DNA of 64,000 nt from Nitrososphaerota archaeon (GTDB taxonomy: Archaea > Thermoproteota > Nitrososphaeria > Nitrososphaerales > UBA57), in assembly GCA_024860875.1 (NCBI GenBank), contig JACPSZ010000001.1:83004-147003 (forward strand), in the 5' to 3' direction. Positions 43,804-52,887 of the stretch are shown here, piece after piece. The translations under genes were made by a program, and so were the position numbers. The notes beneath the pieces are model-generated. The model was not told the DNA's origin, searched no databases, and saw only the letters and a list, made by a program, of their open reading frames with translations. The first letter of the stretch is position 1. Each line of letters starts with the position of its first letter.

Positions 43804-44265
43804 TTGGCCTTGGTAGCAAACCCAAGGGTGCGTCGTGCTCATAATGAATCTAGCAATACTTCCGGTATCCTCGAAACTCTAGGGGAAATCAGTGAAGAAA
43901 CAGCAAAAATTTCCGAACTGAACGCGCTTGAAAAGAAATATACTCAAGAACTGTCAGCATTCTTGCACGAATCCATGAAGAATATGGATAAGCCAATTAG
44001 CCTGAGGATAGACACGGTCGAAAAACTTGGCTTGAAGGCATCAAGAGTTTTCCTGACACCACAATTTGAGTTGAAAGTCGTCCTTAGATCTAGGAAGACT
44101 GTCATCGTGAAACTTGCAGATATCTCACCAGAGGTATTTGTATCAATTCTAACATCAATGCTGCCCGCTCTTAAAACAATGCTGGCCTCCCAAGCCAAAG
44201 GCAATGAAAGCCTCTTGACAAGAATGGTCAAGGAGCTCAAGACTCTTCTTTCAGATTCGAAATAG
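43804..44265 (+). CDS. Hypothetical protein
   Basis: 153 aa from TTG 43804; the start is uncertain. Helical N-terminal half with charged segments (ISEETAKISELNALEKKYTQ), then a mixed region (LKVVLRSRKTVIVKLADISP) and a helical tail. No family recognised. It converges with the geranylgeranyl reductase gene, with 3 bp between the stops. Confidence 0.5.
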   Translation: MALVANPRVRRAHNESSNTSGILETLGEISEETAKISELNALEKKYTQELSAFLHESMKNMDKPISLRIDTVEKLGLKASRVFLTPQFELKVVLRSRKTVIVKLADISPEVFVSILTSMLPALKTMLASQAKGNESLLTRMVKELKTLLSDSK

Positions 44266-44268
44266 CGC

Positions 44269-45729
44269 TCAGAATCTAGAGTAGGCCTCTTGCAGAAGCG
44301 AATGTAAGCCCTGTTGCCATTGAACAAACCCTTCTGGAGAGTTAGGATATTTCAAATTGTGCTGGATCAACTGCTCACTCTTCGTCGCAGTGAACCGCAA
44401 TCCTCTTGCAAGGTCTAAATTACCGAGAATCCTGAACCACATAATTGGATTCAATAGAGCAACCCTGTTGAACTTTGGATGCTCCCTTTTTACAATATTA
44501 GCAATATCATCTTCAGAAAGGAAGTGCTTCATTCCATAATCAATCTGCTCGTTGTTTATCGTTTGCAAATATCTCCTCAAAACTTCAAAGCTGGCCATCT
44601 GGTAGCCGTAATAATTCACGTAATCAATATTATATTGCCAAAGGCCCTTCTCGCTAACATCCTTAGCCTCCAAAGCAGCAGCAACTATTCTTCCCAAAAT
44701 TACGCTACCATATATTGAGGGGCCAATGCCTCCAGCATCTATAGGTCTTGGCATCCATGCAGCATCTCCAACCAGAGCATAGCCGTTAGCTACCATGCAG
44801 TCATTTTGTCGTCTCACAGGAACCTGCCAGCTTCCCTTCGCATTTCCCTCGTCGCTCTGCCCCTCTGCAAGCACTGGATTCTTGATGGCAACGTTGCTAT
44901 TTACATACTCATCAATAAGACTCTGTAGATTATCACTCTCGCTATAGCGCTTGTTTCTCTTCTCTAGTGCCCTTTTCTGCACCCCTAACCCAATATTCAC
45001 CTTTTGAGGCCCCTTCGGGAAAGTCCATGCATAGCCTCCCGGGGCAAGATATTGATCCAGATGGATTATGCAGTAATCGGCATCAAAATAGGTCTTGTCC
45101 TCTTTCCCATTTGTAAAACTGTAGATGTATCTGCCAGTAGCTTCCATATCATCCTTATCGATTTCCTTCTGTATGTGGCTCTCAATGGGCAAGTTAACTC
45201 TTAATTTGGATGCAGAACCAGTTGCATCGATGACAATTCTTGCAGTCTTCCTAAACGCACTGCCATCACGGAGGTTTCTTCCCTGAATGCCAGTAATGTA
45301 TCCATTTTCATGCAAAAGAGCTTCCAGAGCAACCTCAAATTGAAACTCAACGCCGAGCTTCTTAGCATCCTTCACCTGTCTTTGTGGCAGAATTTTCCTG
45401 TTAATCGTATAACCAGAACCCTCGAAAAGAACCTTTGTCTGGTGATTTGGTGAATACACATAAACTCCTTTTACTTCGTGCTCCAGCTCAGGCTTGCCAT
45501 ACTTTAAGCCAATGTTCTTAGTGAGATAGTCAACACTGTTCTTGCTGACAGCATCACCACAAGTCCATCCGTTTGCAGTCTTCTTCCCCGCTTCCGGCTG
45601 TGAATTGCGATCAACTACCAGAATCTTAGCTTTCTGCTTCGAATAAGTAGCAATGCTGGCCGCTGAAATGAGCCCCGCCATCCCTCCTCCTGCAATTATT
45701 ACGTCATAGTCTGGCTGCACGAACAACAC
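44269..45729 (-). CDS. Geranylgeranyl reductase family FAD-dependent oxidoreductase
   Basis: 486 aa. The Rossmann FAD motif DVIIAGGGMAGLISA at residue 9, the RxR-type region after it, VIDATGSASKLR (near 168) and GYALVGDAAWMPRPIDAGGIG (near 317) identify the GGR family. It saturates isoprenoid double bonds of archaeal membrane lipids or quinones. A remnant of a paralogue lies about 600 bp downstream. The PqqC-like gene lies upstream on the same strand. Confidence 0.9.
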   Translation of the reverse strand: MLFVQPDYDVIIAGGGMAGLISAASIATYSKQKAKILVVDRNSQPEAGKKTANGWTCGDAVSKNSVDYLTKNIGLKYGKPELEHEVKGVYVYSPNHQTKVLFEGSGYTINRKILPQRQVKDAKKLGVEFQFEVALEALLHENGYITGIQGRNLRDGSAFRKTARIVIDATGSASKLRVNLPIESHIQKEIDKDDMEATGRYIYSFTNGKEDKTYFDADYCIIHLDQYLAPGGYAWTFPKGPQKVNIGLGVQKRALEKRNKRYSESDNLQSLIDEYVNSNVAIKNPVLAEGQSDEGNAKGSWQVPVRRQNDCMVANGYALVGDAAWMPRPIDAGGIGPSIYGSVILGRIVAAALEAKDVSEKGLWQYNIDYVNYYGYQMASFEVLRRYLQTINNEQIDYGMKHFLSEDDIANIVKREHPKFNRVALLNPIMWFRILGNLDLARGLRFTATKSEQLIQHNLKYPNSPEGFVQWQQGLHSLLQEAYSRF

Positions 45730-45858
45730 TCGCCTTGCTTCTGGTTAAAAAGTGGTATGCTTATTATCTCTGCAGCCATACTAAATAGCTCTACTCCTTT
45801 CCTATTGTTTCTTTATATTGTAACCCCCGCCGTCAATTTTTGCGCAGGGGCACGCCAA

Positions 45859-46596
45859 TCAGATAGAAGCTGATAGCGACATCTTTCTGACAACATACGC
45901 AGAGTATATCGCATCAAGTATGCTCCAGAGGACATCGTCCATGTACAGAACAGCGTTGGTGACCATATCCTGCGCCTCCCTTGTTGCCGCATAGCGTTGC
46001 ACTAAATCAAGGGCCATCTTGCTCCCTTCCCTAGCAGCGCTTTGCAGCGACATAAAGTACTCCAAGCCTTTCGGAGAAACATAATCCTCATAATGCTTTA
46101 CAAACGCATTTACCCTCCTTTCGACAAGTCTAGGCAGGAAGACCTGCGTAAGCGATGTCGCTATCCCTTCAAGCCACGTCTTGGATTTAGCATATTGGAC
46201 GTAGGAATCGATTGCAAGCCTTACCCCTGGCAGGAACCTCGCCCTCATTACAGTGTTCCGATCTATGCCTGCAGCCTGGCAAAGTTTCAGCCAGCCTTCC
46301 GTTGCACCCTCAATGTCACCATACCCGTCATGTCTGAGAATCCTTGAAACCCATATCCTCCTGACTTCTGGTATAGGACAATTAGATATAATACCTGCAT
46401 CCTTCTGCGGTATCATCTTCTCGAAATAATACCAGTTTAAGATGTAAGCCTGCAGCTGCGTCTTTGTCAATTTCCCTTCATTGAGTATCTCCGTGAATGG
46501 ATGCTTGTCCTGATACCTGCTCAAGCCCAAGCGCCTGAGCCTCTGGATAAACTGCTGCCTTGTAAGGGGCCGCTTCTGCTCCACCATCATCTGCAT
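45859..46596 (-). CDS. PqqC/TenA-like protein
   Basis: 245 aa all-helical haem-oxygenase-like fold. RYQDKHPF, LTKTQLQAYILNWYYF, RRIWVSRILRHDG and GGxE-like ATEGWLKLCQAAG match PqqC-type proteins. True PqqC closes and oxidises the PQQ precursor. No pqqA, B, D or E gene is present in the window, so the substrate here is probably different. It is 130 bp upstream of the FAD-dependent reductase on the same strand. Confidence 0.8.
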   Translation of the reverse strand: MQMMVEQKRPLTRQQFIQRLRRLGLSRYQDKHPFTEILNEGKLTKTQLQAYILNWYYFEKMIPQKDAGIISNCPIPEVRRIWVSRILRHDGYGDIEGATEGWLKLCQAAGIDRNTVMRARFLPGVRLAIDSYVQYAKSKTWLEGIATSLTQVFLPRLVERRVNAFVKHYEDYVSPKGLEYFMSLQSAAREGSKMALDLVQRYAATREAQDMVTNAVLYMDDVLWSILDAIYSAYVVRKMSLSASI

Positions 46597-46679
46597 AGCA
46601 TCAGAATGTTTGGAATTTAAGAGTGTGTCTTATCAAGCAATGTTAAATATGGCACCTAGTTTGAGCCTATCTATCAGAA

Positions 46680-46874
46680 ATGTCAAGTCCAGTCGAAAAA
46701 CGCCTTAACACGCTGGTAAAGTTTGTAGGGTTGATATTCTTAATATTCGGAGGCATACTAGCAGCGCTTACAGCAACTTCTCCTATAGTTCCGCAAGTCT
46801 CGCCAGTGTTCTATTTCATAGCAATTATAATGATAGTCTCTGGCTTCGTCAGTCTGTACGCTAAACTAAAGTAG
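46680..46874 (+). CDS. Small two-helix membrane protein
   Basis: 64 aa with membrane segments at about 12-31 and 41-60, ending YAKLK. TATA-like GTTAAATAT at 46642-46650 fits a leaderless or short-leader transcript. Unknown family. Confidence 0.65.
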   Translation: MSSPVEKRLNTLVKFVGLIFLIFGGILAALTATSPIVPQVSPVFYFIAIIMIVSGFVSLYAKLK

Positions 46875-46885
46875 TTTCTCTGTAG

Positions 46886-47176
46886 TTAAGCAGACTTTGC
46901 CAGTTTCTCGAACTGCTTAGCAGTTACAGCCGATAGAGTCTCTGACGTTGTTCTCCCCTGACTCGCAACCTTTGCGCTCAGCTTTAGCACAGCATCAAGA
47001 TTTGGAGCGTCGAGGATAGTTATCAGGTCGTACCTGCCTGTCGTGACATACTCTCCGACAACTTTGATGCCTAATTTGCTAGCTGTCTTTGCGAACTCTG
47101 CTCGCCTTGTTCCAAACTGTTTCAGCCCTTTTGCACCTTCTGGTGTGAACCTCAGCAACCTTATGAAAAGAGGCAT
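46886..47176 (-). CDS. GYD-domain protein
   Basis: 96 aa ferredoxin-like fold with the GYD-type centre TTGRYDLITILDAPN and LSAKVASQGRTTSETLSAVT. GYD proteins are small and widespread, of unknown function. The plus-strand small membrane gene converges with it. Confidence 0.8.
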   Translation of the reverse strand: MPLFIRLLRFTPEGAKGLKQFGTRRAEFAKTASKLGIKVVGEYVTTGRYDLITILDAPNLDAVLKLSAKVASQGRTTSETLSAVTAKQFEKLAKSA

Positions 47177-47293
47177 AGTTCTTTCAATTCCGCAGTTACA
47201 TATTAATCCTTCTTAAAGGCTGCAAAAATGTTCGATTTATGGCTGAATTTGTCTCTGAAACAATATGAATGTGTCGTGTGATTCAGCAAGCGA

Positions 47294-47800
47294 ATGAGCA
47301 GGGCGCCGATTATCATCGCTATCATGATTGTTGCAGTTGTTGGAGCAATATTGATTTTGCAGCCGAGTAGCACAAACAGAATAGAAACTCCAAAGCAAGA
47401 AAGCCCTCAAAATTCTGTGGGAAACGTCACGATTGCATGTAAGGGTACAGCAAGATGTTTCAACGATGTTGTTAAGAAGATAGTAGATGGGGACACCCTC
47501 GACATCGGGGATTTTAGAATAAGGCTTGCTCTTGTCAATACGCCTGAAAGGGGAGAGGAAGGATATGCCGAAGCGACAAAATTCACATTGTCAATATGCC
47601 CAGTCGGTTCTAGAGCTACAGTCGATGAGGACGATGGCCAGCAGGAAGGGAGCTATGGGAGGATGGTAGGTATTGTGTACTGCTCTGGAAAGAATCTGAA
47701 TAAAGAACTACTTGACACTGGTCACGCTAAAATTCTCACGGAGTTCTGCAAGAAGAGTGAGTTTGCATTTGAATCTTGGTCCAAACCAATATGCAGCTAA
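47294..47800 (+). CDS. Membrane-anchored staphylococcal nuclease-like (TNase) protein
   Basis: 168 aa. N-terminal membrane anchor (residues 5-23), linker, then an SNase domain: VKKIVDGDTLDIGDFRIRLALVNTPE supplies the Ca2+-binding Asp and catalytic Arg and Glu region, and SYGRMVGIVYC the second Arg. Likely an extracellular nuclease. Three or more cysteines suggest disulfides. Its last 4 nt overlap the convergent helicase gene. Confidence 0.85.
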   Translation: MSRAPIIIAIMIVAVVGAILILQPSSTNRIETPKQESPQNSVGNVTIACKGTARCFNDVVKKIVDGDTLDIGDFRIRLALVNTPERGEEGYAEATKFTLSICPVGSRATVDEDDGQQEGSYGRMVGIVYCSGKNLNKELLDTGHAKILTEFCKKSEFAFESWSKPICS

Positions 47801-50370
47801 ACTATGGCCTTCTCGCCTAGCAGAGGTTCAACAACATTTGTTTCTTCTCCATCTCTAATTCGTTCAAGAACTTCCTTGGCTGCAAGTTTGTGCAAGAATT
47901 CATTGTTGTTACCACACCTGTACGAATAGGTGCACCTTGGGCATCCGCTTATTGAAGAGCAAGGACATTCTGAGAGAATCTTAAGGCCTCTTTCGTAAGC
48001 TTTGTTGAGTCTGTCGTACAGAGCTTTTGATGCTCCATTCCCGCCAGGAGTTCCATCGTGGACGAAAATAAGACCAGAAGTACCCAGTGATATGCCACCC
48101 ATATCTTGAGATGCACCTCCAGTAATCATATTCGAACCTTCTATGATGACATGCTCGGTAGCATGGAAGGCGCTCATCGCAGTTTTATCAACTTCTTCTT
48201 CCTCTGAATTTTCCAAAGCATTCTTTGGCATCGGAGCCCTGAAGACGAAACCCTTTGTCGTGAATTTGTACGACAATGGTTCCTCAAGCATCACTCTATC
48301 TCCTCTTCCAAGCTCCTTGCCAATTTCTATGTTCACATAACCGATAACTTTTTTCTCTATCAGCAGGTTGCAATAAGAAACCTCTATCCCTTTGACGGCC
48401 TTGGTTTCAAAGACATGCGTTATAGTGGGCCATTCGTCCAGCAGAGCTTTGGTGTAATATGGATAGTTTGGCGATATGCGCTCAACTTCAGCATACCCTG
48501 CTCCGCTTTTGAATTCAAACTTCTTTGACCTATAACGTGTCCCAGCAAGGAAGTATATCGCGTCTTTGTGCAGCTCCTCCATTGCTAGAGGCATGTTCCT
48601 CTCTCCGATGGTTTTTCCTGCAAATTTTATTGCGACACTTTCGCCAATTCCCCTTATGTTGTGGTTCTGTAGAAGTTTTCTGACTTCCTTGTAATCTGGA
48701 AACAGTTTATCGCGAATCTGCTTGAGCAAGAAGGACTTCTGCAGCCTTTCAATATTGTTTTCGTACTCTCCAAATTCGTTAAGTTTCAAAGGCTCGTCTA
48801 GCGAAGCCGCAAGGAGGTGGAAGTCAGCGATCACAGGGTTGAACGGGTCAATATATCCAGGCTCTACATCATTGAAATAATCCTCGGGATGGTTCTTGTA
48901 ATACTGGCTTATCGGGTCACTGTCTCTGAGCACCAAAAATGCTAGGCTCTCCTGTCCCCTTCTGCCTGCTCTGCCCGTTCTCTGTATCAGCCTTGTTACG
49001 GGGACAAGGTCTGAAACTATCGCATCCACTCTTCCAATATCTATGCCTAGCTCAAGCGTCGGTGTCGCTGCTATCACAGTAAGCAGTCCCTTCTTGAAGT
49101 TCTCCTCTACAGTCTTTCTGAAATTTGCTAGCAGACCAGCCCTATGGACAGCTATGTTGATCCCTCTTTTGCGGCCGTAGAAAGCAGTTAATTCTGTGCC
49201 CAAATGCGACGATGAAAATACTATTGTGCCATAGTTGTTCTTTGCAGTCTTTTCAACAAGGTCAAGAGCCAATGATCTGTGGGAGCGGAGACTTGGGAAC
49301 AGCATCGTAAAGTGCATCTTGCTCCGCCTTAACTGATCAGATTCAATCAGTTCTGGTTCTTCACCAAATAGCTGCTGGGCAAACTCTTTTGGGTTTTCTA
49401 TAGTTGCTGAGGCTGCTACCCATAGGAAGCCTCCGCAGATTCTTTTCAATCTTTTTAATATGAAATGTACGTTTGTGCCAAAAGTGCCCGTATAAGAGTG
49501 AACCTCGTCAACGACAAGGTACTTTACTCGCCTGAGCAGGAAGGAGAACTTTGTTCTATTCATCAAATGCGCATGGACTGTATCAAAATTGGTCGCTATG
49601 ATGTCTGGAGATTCATCGATTATCTTGTCCCTTTCCCTTTTTGGGATATCACCGTCGAATACAGCAATTTGTACTCCAAGAGGAGCGGCAAGGTTTTCTA
49701 TCTTTGGAATTTGATCTCTTGTTAGTGCTTTAGTAGGATAGACAAAAAGTGCCCTGACACGGCTTGCTGTTATCCCTGCTAGTTTTGCTTCTGAAACTTC
49801 TTGGTGTATCTTGGCTATTATCGGGCAGGCAAAAGCTTCCGTCTTTCCAGCGCCTGTCGGAGCAACTATTACGACGTTCTTCCCATCCAAGATTGCTCTG
49901 CATGATTCTTCTTGAAACTTGTACAGTCTATCAATTCCGATGGCTTTGAGGGAAGGCGATAGAGGCTCGATTGGGGGAATTTCTTCTGGTCTGCAGCCGA
50001 ACTTTGGCTCCTGCGGTTCGAATATCCTGTAAGTTACAATATAATCACTCTTTGAAAGAAGGGCATCACGGAGAGGTGCAGGAATTTTTTCTAATGCAGT
50101 TCCAGCATCCTCTACAAGCCTTCTGATATCATTTTCTTTTCGTATAACTTTCTCTTCCTGCAGAACTTCTTCGTACTTTAGGTCTTTTGGTAATTGGCCT
50201 TTGTCATAGGAAGCAAGGAAAGAGAGGTAGGCTTCGTCTTGATTGTCAATTGATGGAAGTACGATACCAGATAGACTACATTTCGTACAATTCAGAAGGT
50301 ACCTTAAGTCGAATAGCCTCTTGATTTCCAGTTTAGACTTGCAGTTTGGGCAGCGGTACCTTTGAAGCAT
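47797..50370 (-). CDS. MrfA/YprA-like superfamily 2 helicase with zinc-binding C-terminus
   Basis: 857 aa. N-terminal zinc ribbon (CPNC...CTKC), Walker A APTGAGKTEA (near 170), DEVH box (near 290), SATIENP (near 319) and motif VI RTGRAGRRGQ (near 465). The C-terminal DUF1998/MZB region has CPCSSISGCPRCTYSYRCG. MrfA and Hrq1 relatives unwind DNA and act in repair of crosslinked or mitomycin-damaged DNA. The ATG overlaps the stop of the DUF3467-like gene (TAATG), so they are coupled. Confidence 0.88.
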   Translation of the reverse strand: MLQRYRCPNCKSKLEIKRLFDLRYLLNCTKCSLSGIVLPSIDNQDEAYLSFLASYDKGQLPKDLKYEEVLQEEKVIRKENDIRRLVEDAGTALEKIPAPLRDALLSKSDYIVTYRIFEPQEPKFGCRPEEIPPIEPLSPSLKAIGIDRLYKFQEESCRAILDGKNVVIVAPTGAGKTEAFACPIIAKIHQEVSEAKLAGITASRVRALFVYPTKALTRDQIPKIENLAAPLGVQIAVFDGDIPKRERDKIIDESPDIIATNFDTVHAHLMNRTKFSFLLRRVKYLVVDEVHSYTGTFGTNVHFILKRLKRICGGFLWVAASATIENPKEFAQQLFGEEPELIESDQLRRSKMHFTMLFPSLRSHRSLALDLVEKTAKNNYGTIVFSSSHLGTELTAFYGRKRGINIAVHRAGLLANFRKTVEENFKKGLLTVIAATPTLELGIDIGRVDAIVSDLVPVTRLIQRTGRAGRRGQESLAFLVLRDSDPISQYYKNHPEDYFNDVEPGYIDPFNPVIADFHLLAASLDEPLKLNEFGEYENNIERLQKSFLLKQIRDKLFPDYKEVRKLLQNHNIRGIGESVAIKFAGKTIGERNMPLAMEELHKDAIYFLAGTRYRSKKFEFKSGAGYAEVERISPNYPYYTKALLDEWPTITHVFETKAVKGIEVSYCNLLIEKKVIGYVNIEIGKELGRGDRVMLEEPLSYKFTTKGFVFRAPMPKNALENSEEEEVDKTAMSAFHATEHVIIEGSNMITGGASQDMGGISLGTSGLIFVHDGTPGGNGASKALYDRLNKAYERGLKILSECPCSSISGCPRCTYSYRCGNNNEFLHKLAAKEVLERIRDGEETNVVEPLLGEKAIV

Positions 50371-50705
50371 TATGCGTACGGCTTTGTTGTACTATCGACA
50401 GCCCTTACAGGTTGGCCCTCTTCGGGCTTCTTTATCTCGCCCATCGTTTTCTCTATCTCCTTGATGTTAGCATCAAGCCAATCTCTAAGCTCCTTTGCAG
50501 CTCTGAGCGAAAGCAGAACTTCCGTCTGTATTTCTCTAATGCCTATAGGGAGCGTGCTTGGGTCTTCAGCATGGATAACTCGATCGACAAAGAAGGCTAT
50601 GCGGAAATCATAGCCGTTAAAGCCTCCAACTGCACCAGTTGCGTAAATGTTGCTGAACTTATCAGAATATTTCATCTTGACAGGGATTTCTCTCCGTTCG
50701 GTCAT
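50370..50705 (-). CDS. DUF3467-like small protein
   Basis: 111 aa from ATG 50705. YSDKFSNIYATGAVGGFNGY, DFRIAFFVDRV and a helix LLSLRAAKELRDWLDANIKEIE resemble DUF3467 proteins. Its stop overlaps the helicase start, so the two proteins are probably produced together. Function unknown. Confidence 0.7.
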   Translation of the reverse strand: MTERREIPVKMKYSDKFSNIYATGAVGGFNGYDFRIAFFVDRVIHAEDPSTLPIGIREIQTEVLLSLRAAKELRDWLDANIKEIEKTMGEIKKPEEGQPVRAVDSTTKPYA

Positions 50706-51150
50706 ACCAAATCGCTCATTTTAATGATGGATAATTAAGCCTATTTGCAGTTGAAACTTTTGGTGTGATGTCCATGCACCTACATTAGTATGGCTGTACG
50801 GTACACGCCCCTGTGTGCAGAGCTATGACGGGGGGCATGATGAGATCAATTTTCTCTGTTTTGATTATCTCATGGTGCAGAGTAAGCTTCTGCAACTGTA
50901 TGGGATCATTGTTCTGCTATCATTAATCCCTGATTAGTAAATGAGTAGAGTACTATGGTACTCAAGTACTAGAGCATGGTAGTATTAGAGTAAAAGGGTT
51001 ACTAACAAAACAGTACCTATATGCAATTTTTTTCTTGTTTTGAATTTGAACTCAAAACTTGAAGTGATTGTAATCTCTGATGCCGATCATATTTAAACAA
51101 AGATTTCTTTACTTTGTTATAAGAAAACGGATCTTATTGCTTCGATAAAA
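50706..51150. other. Intergenic region with inverted repeats and a promoter
   Basis: About 445 bp. Imperfect inverted repeat ATGAGATCAA (50840-50849) with TTGATTATCTCAT (50861-50873); GAGTAC-TATG-GTACTC at 50948-50963; TATA-like CATATTTAAAC near 51087-51097 in front of the small genes that follow. No coding frame was recognised. Confidence 0.4.
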
Positions 51151-51270
51151 TTGGTTCGAGTTGGGAACATCATCCAGATAGTATTCAGCAGTTCACTTGA
51201 GGCGAAGTACCTCTCCAAGGAATTGGCAGAAAGGTATAAGCAAGCTCAGGACAAAGTAAAAGGTGCCTAA
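51151..51270 (+). CDS. Very small protein (39 aa), first of a pair
   Basis: TTG 51151 to TAA 51268-51270; reads IIQIVFSSSLEAKYLSKEL then ERYKQAQDKVKGA. A TATA-like CATATTTAAAC lies about 55-65 bp upstream. The second small gene starts 2 bp after the stop. No family known; real status rests on promoter and spacing. Confidence 0.4.
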   Translation: MVRVGNIIQIVFSSSLEAKYLSKELAERYKQAQDKVKGA

Positions 51271-51272
51271 CA

Positions 51273-51401
51273 ATGGAAAAGCTCACGCGGAGAAAGAAGA
51301 AGGAACTTAAGCTCATTGCCGAACTTACACTTGATGCTACGCTCGCGGCAGAAGAGAAACTGGCAAAGCTTGCAGAGAGAACGAAGAGTTCCACAGGATA
51401 A
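51273..51401 (+). CDS. Very small charged helical protein (42 aa)
   Basis: ATG 51273 to TAA 51399-51401. Begins MEKLTRRKKKELKLIAELT and continues with an Ala, Glu, Lys and Leu-rich helix. It follows the 39-aa gene by 2 bp and is probably co-translated. Function unknown. Confidence 0.4.
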   Translation: MEKLTRRKKKELKLIAELTLDATLAAEEKLAKLAERTKSSTG

Positions 51402-51600
51402 TAGGTTTATCCGGATCTTTTATGGGCTATTGAACCATCGTTGCCAAATTAAGCGTCCTTCAATGGCTCCCTAATTGGGCTCGTTTCTGGCGACGTACCC
51501 CTGAATCTCTTTATCACTCGGCTCTGAAGATGTCGAGTTCACTTAACCTACCTTTGTAAGTCAACAGTTAACTAAAGCCTGCAAAGACATTTAGGTTCGC

Positions 51601-51905
51601 ATGCCCGAGGAGCTTTACACCAGAAAGGAATACCAATCAATTTTGCTTAGAACACTAGGTGAGTCTCCCAAACTTAGAATCATAGATTTTTTTTGGATAA
51701 TCCCCTATCAGACTTTACCAAGAAGGAAGTTATCAATGCCTTGGGCATGAGCAAGCAGACCTTCTACAAGTACTTTGCTAGCATTGAAGAGTATGGAATC
51801 ATTTGTAAGACCAGAAAGATAGGTAGAGCTACTATGTGCAAAATTAACCTTAAGCATCCCTTGGTAAGTATGCTAAAAGAGTACGAAACCAAAGTTTCAC
51901 TGTAG
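51601..51905 (+). pseudogene. Winged-helix regulator broken by a frameshift in a T8 run
   Basis: ATG 51601 opens PEELYTRKEYQSILLRTLGE, then LRIIDFF at a run of eight T (51687-51694). The rest continues in another frame from TTG 51693: LDNPLSDFTKKEVINALGMS, FYKYFASIEEYGIICKTRKI, GRATMCKIN. With nine T the frame is continuous and the protein is a complete archaeal winged helix of about 100 aa. Real decay or a homopolymer sequencing error. Confidence 0.7.
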
Positions 51906-51972
51906 ATGGCGGAGCAGGAAGAGGCTAGTATAAAATAGCCCGTAGCAGTAAGGGCATAGAGTTCGAATTCGA

Positions 51973-52191
51973 TTGCCAGACAAAAGAATCAGGTTTTCCT
52001 CCCATGCTGAACAGAGAAGAAAGCAGAGAGGGCTTTCTGAAATGCAGATCGTTGAAACTATCAAGCGCCCCGGGTATGTTAAAAAAATGCCTGACGGAAG
52101 AAAAGTCGCTGTCAGGACTATATCGAATAGAACTATAACTGTTGTATACCTTGAAGAGGAAAATGTTATAAGAGTAATCACCGTCTTTTGA
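51973..52191 (+). CDS. DUF4258-like toxin candidate
   Basis: 72 aa from TTG 51973. FSSHAEQRRKQRGLSEMQIVE, RKVAVRTISNRTITVVYLEE and VIRVITVF match DUF4258, a RelE-like BECR-type fold often found as toxin partner. A DUF2283 gene starts 3 bp downstream. Confidence 0.7.
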   Translation: MPDKRIRFSSHAEQRRKQRGLSEMQIVETIKRPGYVKKMPDGRKVAVRTISNRTITVVYLEEENVIRVITVF

Positions 52192-52194
52192 TTT

Positions 52195-52401
52195 ATGAAA
52201 TTTGAATACGATCAGGAAGTTGACGCAGCTTACATCTATTTGGATCGGCAGATAAAGGAGGGCGAGGTTAAGAAGACTATCGCCTTGAACGATAACATAA
52301 TCATAGATTTTGATAAGAATGATAAGCTGATTGGTTTGGAGATTCTAAGTGCGAGCAAGGTGCTTGCGAAGAAGGTTCTGGTTCAAGCCAAATCTCTTTA
52401 G
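52195..52401 (+). CDS. DUF2283 protein, likely partner of the DUF4258 protein
   Basis: 68 aa: MKFEYDQEVDAAYIYL, IIIDFDKNDKLIGLEILSAS is the DUF2283 signature. DUF4258-DUF2283 pairs recur as toxin-antitoxin-like modules. Intact here, unlike the neighbouring modules. Confidence 0.8.
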   Translation: MKFEYDQEVDAAYIYLDRQIKEGEVKKTIALNDNIIIDFDKNDKLIGLEILSASKVLAKKVLVQAKSL

Positions 52402-52517
52402 CTAATCGCCTGATTTCTTGGAGCTCCTCTACTTGTCCGAAGCAAGGTACATAACAACGTTCAAGGCAAGGTATTTACTCTTTGAATCTATTGACCGCCG
52501 CTGACAGTAGAATACGC

Positions 52518-52684
52518 ATGATTGAAGAAAGGTTAGATGGTCCGGAGGGACCAGTTGAAATTTTGGCAGACAAAAACTGCTCAAGGAGATAAATCGATCT
52601 CTCGATGACATCAAAAAGGGCAGGTACAAGGATTACAAGGATGTTAACGAGTATATGGCAAAGTTCGAAGTAGGCATGAGATGA
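52518..52684 (+). pseudogene. Small antitoxin-like gene with a frameshift in an A5 run
   Basis: ATG 52518 starts MIEERLDGPEGPVEILADKN and then loses frame at AAAAA. One additional A would continue as KKLLKEINRSLDDIKKGRYK, DYKDVNEYMAKFEVGMR up to TGA 52682-52684, a typical small helical antitoxin. The stop overlaps the HicB-like ATG. Confidence 0.55.
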
Positions 52685-52887
52685 TGGCAAAAAGCAGATT
52701 CAGAATATACCTCGAAAAAGACAAGGAGACAGGCTTGGTTGCGGCCAGATGCTTGGAGATCGGTGCACTTAGCCAAGGCAAGAACGAAAAAGATGCGCTT
52801 AAGAACATATGGAAGGCCATAAAGCTGCACGTTGAAACAATTGATAAAGAAGTTGCTGGGAAGAAGCTGGTAGAAGTTGAAATCTGA
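52681..52887 (+). CDS. hicB: HicB-family antitoxin-like protein
   Basis: 68 aa. FRIYLEKDKETGLVAARCLE, GALSQGKNEKDALKNIWKAI and a C-terminal helix follow the partial RNase H fold of HicB (DUF1902 type). The TGATG overlap with the next frame is the usual hicB-hicA coupling. Confidence 0.75.
   Translation: MMAKSRFRIYLEKDKETGLVAARCLEIGALSQGKNEKDALKNIWKAIKLHVETIDKEVAGKKLVEVEI

Noticed and set aside
50821..50970. Inverted repeats as a CRISPR array or origin
   Set aside because: The repeats differ from each other and are not regularly spaced; no cas genes or origin-binding boxes.
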